A stretch of 64,000 bases of DNA from Thiobacillus sp. (GTDB taxonomy: Bacteria > Pseudomonadota > Gammaproteobacteria > Burkholderiales > Thiobacillaceae). A program made the position numbers and the translations under genes. Under the pieces are notes generated by a model. That model was not told the DNA's origin, did no database searches, and worked only from the letters and a program-made list of their open reading frames with translations. The DNA lies in contig JAIBEI010000040.1 of NCBI GenBank assembly GCA_019459055.1, positions 22,505-86,504 of the forward strand, read 5' to 3'. Below, piece by piece: positions 59,422 through 64,000 of the stretch. The first letter of the stretch is position 1; every line of letters starts with the position of its first letter.

Positions 59422-60744
59422 GTGAAAATTACCGTAATCGGCACAGGCTATGTGGGCCTGGTGACCGGAACCTGCCTGGCGGAAGTCGGCAACGAGGTGC
59501 TGTGCCTCGACGTCGATCCGACAAAAATCGAAACGCTGAAAGCCGGTGGCATCCCGATCTACGAACCGGGGCTGGAGGACATGGTGAAGCGCAACGTCGC
59601 CGCAGGCCGGCTGCATTTCACCACTGACATCGAGGCATCGGTGGCCTTCGGCCAGATCCAGTTCATCGCCGTCGGCACGCCGCCAGACGAGGACGGCTCG
59701 GCGGACCTGCAGTACGTGGTCGCGGCGGCGCGCAACATCGGCCGCCACATGACCGACTACAAGCTGGTGGTCGACAAATCCACCGTTCCGGTCGGCACCG
59801 CCGACAAGGTGAAGGCCGCGCTCGCGGAAGAGCTGGCCAAACGCGGTGTGGCGATCGAATTCAACGTCGCCTCCAACCCCGAGTTCCTCAAGGAAGGCGC
59901 GGCGGTGGAAGATTTCATGAAGCCCGACCGCATCGTGATCGGCACCGACAGCGAGGACGCGACCGCTTTGCTGCGCCAGCTGTATGCGCCGTTCCAGCGC
60001 AACCGCGATCGCCTGACGGTGATGGACGTGAAGAGCGCCGAACTGACCAAATACGCCGCCAATGCCATGCTGGCGACGCGCATTTCCTTCATGAACGAGC
60101 TCGCCGTGCTGGCCGAAAAACTCGGCGCCGACATCGAGCAGGTGCGCCACGGCATCGGCTCCGATCCGCGCATCGGCTACGATTTTCTGTATGCCGGCTG
60201 CGGCTATGGTGGTTCGTGCTTCCCCAAGGACGTGCAGGCGCTGCGCCGCACCGCGCAGGAAAACGGCATTCCGCTACGCGTGCTCGACGCCGTGGAAGAG
60301 GCCAACGACGCGCAGAAGCAGATTCTGGTCGACAAGCTGACTGCAAAGCTGGGCAAAGACCTCAAGGGCAAGCGCTTCGCCATGTGGGGCCTCGCGTTCA
60401 AGCCCAACACCGACGACATGCGCGAGGCGCCCAGCCGCAGCATGCTGGAATCCCTGTGGGCGATGGGCGCCGTCGTGTCGGCCTACGACCCGGCGGCGAT
60501 GGAGGAAACCCGTCGCATCTACGGCGAGCGTGCCGATCTCTTGCTGGTCGACAGCCCGATGGACGCGCTGAAGGGCGCCGATGCGCTGTTGATCGTCACC
60601 GAATGGAAAGTGTTCCGCAGCCCCAATTTCGACACCATGAAGGCGCTGCTGAAAACGCCGCTTGTGTTCGACGGCCGCAACCTGTACGAGCCGCAGGCGA
60701 TGCGCGGGATGGGCTTTGATTACCTGCCGATCGGACGCCAGTAG
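59422..60744 (+). CDS. ugd: UDP-glucose 6-dehydrogenase
   Basis: The protein has 440 residues. The N-terminal NAD site is [17 protein letters not shown], the catalytic Cys lies in [16 protein letters not shown] near residue 262, and the C-terminal UDP-binding domain has [16 protein letters not shown]. It oxidises UDP-glucose to UDP-glucuronate for surface polysaccharide. Confidence 0.97.
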   Translation: MKITVIGTGYVGLVTGTCLAEVGNEVLCLDVDPTKIETLKAGGIPIYEPGLEDMVKRNVAAGRLHFTTDIEASVAFGQIQFIAVGTPPDEDGSADLQYVVAAARNIGRHMTDYKLVVDKSTVPVGTADKVKAALAEELAKRGVAIEFNVASNPEFLKEGAAVEDFMKPDRIVIGTDSEDATALLRQLYAPFQRNRDRLTVMDVKSAELTKYAANAMLATRISFMNELAVLAEKLGADIEQVRHGIGSDPRIGYDFLYAGCGYGGSCFPKDVQALRRTAQENGIPLRVLDAVEEANDAQKQILVDKLTAKLGKDLKGKRFAMWGLAFKPNTDDMREAPSRSMLESLWAMGAVVSAYDPAAMEETRRIYGERADLLLVDSPMDALKGADALLIVTEWKVFRSPNFDTMKALLKTPLVFDGRNLYEPQAMRGMGFDYLPIGRQ

Positions 60745-60747
60745 GGC

Positions 60748-61635
60748 ATGTACAAGACCATCGAAGACTGCGTCGGCAACACCCCGCTGGTGCGCCTCAA
60801 GCGCATGCCCGGTGCGACCTCGAACACCGTGCTGGTCAAGCTCGAAGGCAACAACCCGGCGGGTTCGGTGAAGGACCGCCCGGCGCTGGCGATGATCGAG
60901 CAGGCCGAGGCGCGCGGCGAGATCAAGCCCGGCGACACACTGATCGAGGCCACCAGCGGCAATACCGGCATCGCGCTCGCCATGGCGGCGGCGATGCGCG
61001 GCTACAGGATGATCCTCATCCTGCCGGAAAACGCCTCGATCGAACGCCGCCAGACCATGCGCGCGTTCGGCGCCGAACTGCAGCTGGTGAGCAAGGAAGC
61101 CGGCATGGAAGGCGCGCGCGATCTGGCGGTGTCGCTGGAGAAACAGGGCATCGGCAAGGTCCTCGACCAGTTCGCCAACCCTGACAATCCCGACGCGCAC
61201 TATCGCACCACCGGCCCCGAAATCTGGCGCGACACCGAGGGCAAGATCACCCATTTCGTTTCCAGCATGGGCACCACTGGCACCATCATGGGCTGCTCGC
61301 GCTACCTCAAGGAACAGAACTCGGCGATCCAGATCGTCGGCGTGCAGCCGACCGAGGGCGCGCAGATCCCCGGCATCCGCAAATGGCCGGAAGAATACGT
61401 GCCGAAAATCTGCGATTCCAGCCGTGTCGACCGCATGATCTACGTTTCCCAGCAGGACGCCGAGGAAACCACCCGCCGGCTGGCGCGCGAGGAAGGCATC
61501 TTCGCCGGCATCTCGTCCGGCGGCGCGCTGTGGGCGGCGCTGCAGGTGTCGAAGGAAGTCGAGAACGCGGTCATCGTCTCCATCGTGTGCGACCGCGGCG
61601 ACCGTTACCTGTCGACCGGCGTTTTCCCGGCCTGA
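60748..61635 (+). CDS. cysM: CysM, cysteine synthase B
   Basis: The protein has 295 residues. The PLP lysine lies in EGNNPAGSVKDRPALAMI, with the TSGNTGIALAMAAA and SSMGTTGTIMG loops. The sequence NPAGSVKDRPA, with Arg-Pro after the Asp, is typical of the CysM branch. It forms cysteine from O-acetylserine and sulfide or thiosulfate, using the product of CysE-type enzymes. It follows ugd by 3 bp. Confidence 0.95.
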   Translation: MYKTIEDCVGNTPLVRLKRMPGATSNTVLVKLEGNNPAGSVKDRPALAMIEQAEARGEIKPGDTLIEATSGNTGIALAMAAAMRGYRMILILPENASIERRQTMRAFGAELQLVSKEAGMEGARDLAVSLEKQGIGKVLDQFANPDNPDAHYRTTGPEIWRDTEGKITHFVSSMGTTGTIMGCSRYLKEQNSAIQIVGVQPTEGAQIPGIRKWPEEYVPKICDSSRVDRMIYVSQQDAEETTRRLAREEGIFAGISSGGALWAALQVSKEVENAVIVSIVCDRGDRYLSTGVFPA

Positions 61636-61642
61636 ATCGCTA

Positions 61643-62998
61643 GTGGCCAAAACCAAAACGATCTACACCTGCACCGAGTGCGGCGGCCAGTCGCCCAAGT
61701 GGCAAGGGCAGTGTCCTGCCTGCAACGCCTGGAACACGCTGGTCGAGACCATCTCCGAGTCGGCCAAGCCGCGCTACCAGGCGCTGGCGGCGTCGAGCCA
61801 GGTGCAGATGCTGGGCGAAGTGGAGGGGGCCGAGGCGAGCCGGATTCCGACCACGCTCGGCGAGCTCGATCGCGTGCTGGGAGGCGGGCTGGTGGCAGGC
61901 GGCGTGGTGCTGATTGGCGGCGACCCCGGCATCGGCAAGTCGACCTTGCTGCTGCAGGCGCTGGCGGTGCTGTCGCAAAGCCTGCCGACGCTGTATGTCA
62001 GCGGCGAAGAATCCGCGCAGCAACTGGCGCTGCGCGCGCGCCGCCTGCAGTTGCCGGAAGCGCATCTGCCGGTGTTGCCGGAGATCCGGCTCGAAGCGAT
62101 TCTGGGCCACCTCGCCTCGATCAAGCCCGCCATCGCGGTGATTGATTCGATCCAGACCGTGTATTCCGAAACCCTGACCTCGGCGCCTGGCTCGGTGGCG
62201 CAGGTGCGTGAATGCGCGGCGCAGCTGACGCGCTATGCCAAGCAGAGCGGCTGCGCGATTCTGCTGGTTGGGCACGTCACCAAGGAAGGCGCCATCGCCG
62301 GTCCGCGCGTGCTGGAGCACATCGTCGACACCGTGCTGTATTTCGAGGGCGATACCGGATCGAGTTTTCGCCTGGTGCGCGCGATCAAGAACCGCTTCGG
62401 CGCGGTGAACGAGATCGGCGTCTTTGCGATGACCGAGAAGGGCTTGAAAGGCGTGTCCAATCCTTCGGCCATCTTCCTGTCGCACCACGGCGCGCCGGTT
62501 CCGGGATCCTGCGTGCTGGTGACGCAGGAAGGCACGCGCCCGCTGCTGGTCGAGATTCAGGCGCTGGTCGACAGCAGCCAGTCGCCCAACCCGCGCCGCC
62601 TGTCGGTCGGTTTGGAACAGAACCGGCTCGCCATGCTGCTGGCCGTGCTGCACCGCCATGCCGGCATCGCCTGTTCCGATCAGGATGTGTTCGTCAACGC
62701 GGTGGGCGGGGTGAAAATCAGCGAGCCGGCGGCCGATCTAGCGGTGCTGGCGGCGATCGTGTCGTCGCTGAGAAGCCAGCCACTGCCCGACAAACTGGTG
62801 ATGTTCGGCGAAGTGGGTCTCGCCGGTGAAATCCGCCCGGTGCAGCGCGGCCAGGAACGCCTGAAGGAAGCCGCCAAGCTTGGCTTCACCCAGGCCATCG
62901 TGCCGGCCGCCAACCAGCCCAAGCAGAAAATCCCCGGGATGGAAATCCACCCTGTCCATCGGCTGGACGAGGCAATCCGGTTTTTCAGGGAACGCTGA
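61643..62998 (+). CDS. radA: RadA, DNA repair/branch-migration ATPase
   Basis: The protein has 451 residues from a GTG at 61643. A zinc finger (CTECGGQSPKWQGQCPAC), Walker A GGDPGIGKSTLLL, the RadA motif KNRFGAVNEIGVF and a C-terminal Lon-like domain (VKISEPAADLAVL) are all present. It extends D-loops in homologous recombination. Confidence 0.97.
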   Translation: MAKTKTIYTCTECGGQSPKWQGQCPACNAWNTLVETISESAKPRYQALAASSQVQMLGEVEGAEASRIPTTLGELDRVLGGGLVAGGVVLIGGDPGIGKSTLLLQALAVLSQSLPTLYVSGEESAQQLALRARRLQLPEAHLPVLPEIRLEAILGHLASIKPAIAVIDSIQTVYSETLTSAPGSVAQVRECAAQLTRYAKQSGCAILLVGHVTKEGAIAGPRVLEHIVDTVLYFEGDTGSSFRLVRAIKNRFGAVNEIGVFAMTEKGLKGVSNPSAIFLSHHGAPVPGSCVLVTQEGTRPLLVEIQALVDSSQSPNPRRLSVGLEQNRLAMLLAVLHRHAGIACSDQDVFVNAVGGVKISEPAADLAVLAAIVSSLRSQPLPDKLVMFGEVGLAGEIRPVQRGQERLKEAAKLGFTQAIVPAANQPKQKIPGMEIHPVHRLDEAIRFFRER

Positions 62999-63008
62999 GG
63001 CCGGGAAA

Positions 63009-63989
63009 TTACCGCCTTCGCGCTTTCCAGGTGGCACGGCAGGTTTTCCTCAGGTATTCAAGGGCACGTGCCATGTGAGTATCTGGCCAGTTGGGGTCGC
63101 GATCGCTGAGCTGTTCTTCCGCTTCGCCCTTCAGCTCGTCCTTCCAGAATTTCTGCAAGTCCTCCCGCATCGCTTCCGGCGCATGGTCGTCGACAAACTT
63201 GATCACGGCCCGGGAATCAAAACCGCACGTCCGAAAAACACGGGTGATTTCTTTGGCCTCCCGCAGGAGCAGGGAGGGCTTGGGTGGAAATCCGGTGGCA
63301 ACGAAAAGGAACACCGTGGCCACGACTGCCGGGTCGTCCGCCTCGCCTCGCGTCACGCGATCCCATTCCTTGGCAACCAGGCGATCGTATTCCCTGACGT
63401 CTTCGTCCAGGCTCTCGCTGACGAAATACATTCCGCCTGATCCGCCTGAGTTCCCATACAGAAATTTATCCACCGTGCTGGAGGAAGCCCGAATCTGCGG
63501 CAAATCCGTTTCGATGAAACGGTCCATCGCACGACGCGCAAGCTGCTGGAATTCCGTTGGTGCCTCCCTGAGGAAGACTTTCAGCCGGTCTTCGTTCAAT
63601 CTGGCTTTCGGATTCCTGGCGGCTTTGAACAAGCGGACAAAAGCCGTGCGGGTCGGCAGCTTCAGCTCGGCCTGGTCAACGAAAATCACCAGCATGGCGC
63701 TCCGGATCAGCGACTCCGCTTCATCGACATCGTCGCGGGAAATGCCCATTCTGTTTGCCAGCCAGAACGCGAAATCGATCGCGTTCCGGTTCTCCTGGCG
63801 AAGGGCAAGTCTGGAACGATATTCAGCAAGCGAGATCGTGTCCGCGGCCGTCTCGTTGTCGAGATAGCCGCGCTGGCTCTCGGATGAAGCCGGGCCACGA
63901 TCGATCAGCGTGCTGTCCGGCATCGCATGGAGCCGTTTGAGCATGTCCGAGCCGGCCTTGGAGTGCGACAGCAAGGTCTTGTCACGCAA
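63009..63989 (-). CDS. Hypothetical protein, possibly running past the right edge
   Basis: The protein has at least 326 residues and I do not recognise it. It is hydrophilic and helical, with no membrane segment. The visible start is a TTG at 63989 without a ribosome site, and the frame stays open to the edge, so the true start may lie outside; the ATG at 63942 is an alternative. It converges with radA, and their stops are 10 bp apart. Confidence 0.6.
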   Translation of the reverse strand: MRDKTLLSHSKAGSDMLKRLHAMPDSTLIDRGPASSESQRGYLDNETAADTISLAEYRSRLALRQENRNAIDFAFWLANRMGISRDDVDEAESLIRSAMLVIFVDQAELKLPTRTAFVRLFKAARNPKARLNEDRLKVFLREAPTEFQQLARRAMDRFIETDLPQIRASSSTVDKFLYGNSGGSGGMYFVSESLDEDVREYDRLVAKEWDRVTRGEADDPAVVATVFLFVATGFPPKPSLLLREAKEITRVFRTCGFDSRAVIKFVDDHAPEAMREDLQKFWKDELKGEAEEQLSDRDPNWPDTHMARALEYLRKTCRATWKARRR

Positions 63990-64000
63990 GGAGGCTGCGG

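Overview
The window looks like the chromosome of a nitrogen-fixing betaproteobacterium. Three things point there: the gene order gyrA-serC-serA-pheA-hisC-tyrA-aroA-cmk-rpsA-ihfB-lapA-lapB-pyrF, a tmRNA whose tag reads ANDENYALAA, and a high-GC backbone. Nothing in the sequence fixes the genus; a Nitrosomonadales, Hydrogenophilales or Rhodocyclaceae-type sulfur or soil bacterium is plausible.

Region 1 (1-12.9 kb) is a nif/rnf cluster. nifL-nifA runs leftward and rnfABCDGE-rnfH runs rightward, from an intergenic region with one NifA-type upstream site (TGT-N10-ACA) and a sigma-54 -24/-12 element facing each way. A second leftward operon, nifV-cysE-(TPR-like gene)-nifW-nifZ-nifM-rrf2, has its own sigma-54 promoter. 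Together these genes regulate nitrogenase expression, supply electrons (Rnf), make homocitrate, supply cysteine precursor and mature the enzyme.

Region 2 (13.0-14.5 kb) holds four small rightward genes: an HMA-fold-like protein, a MerR regulator, a hypothetical gene with an unclear start, and a two-TM membrane protein.

Region 3 (14.5-41.5 kb) is a lower-GC defence and mobile island. Its left edge runs into nifS: the NifS ORF has lost its first 30 or so residues, which are replaced in frame by about 195 residues of an island gene. Moving right come: (a) an McrB-McrC restriction module with three further co-directional genes that I do not recognise; (b) a compact leftward operon encoding a 57-aa protein, a ubiquitin-like (multiubiquitin-family) protein, an E1-like adenylyltransferase, a DUF6527-type Cys-rich protein and a large TM0106/Dna2-like nuclease-helicase, ended by a strong terminator and faced by a divergent WYL regulator whose gene start overlaps the operon's promoter and two palindromes; (c) a Type III restriction-modification pair; (d) a DUF6471 gene and a Tn7-like transposition module (TnsA-TnsB fusion, TnsC/TniB, TniQ) that stops about 0.2 kb short of the 3' end of ssrA.

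Region 4 (41.5-64 kb) is ordinary core chromosome: ssrA, sirB2-like, gph, ubiG, an amidohydrolase, gyrA, serine/aromatic/histidine biosynthesis, rpsA, ihfB, lapAB, pyrF, ugd, cysM, radA and an unknown gene at the right edge. Short heptamer repeats (CCTCACG/CCTAACT-like) are scattered here and at the end of rnfE; two tracts lie inside the coding sequences of aroA and cmk.

The most interesting candidates are the ubiquitin-like operon joined to a nuclease-helicase under WYL control, the McrBC-linked unknown genes, and the break that fuses the island to nifS.
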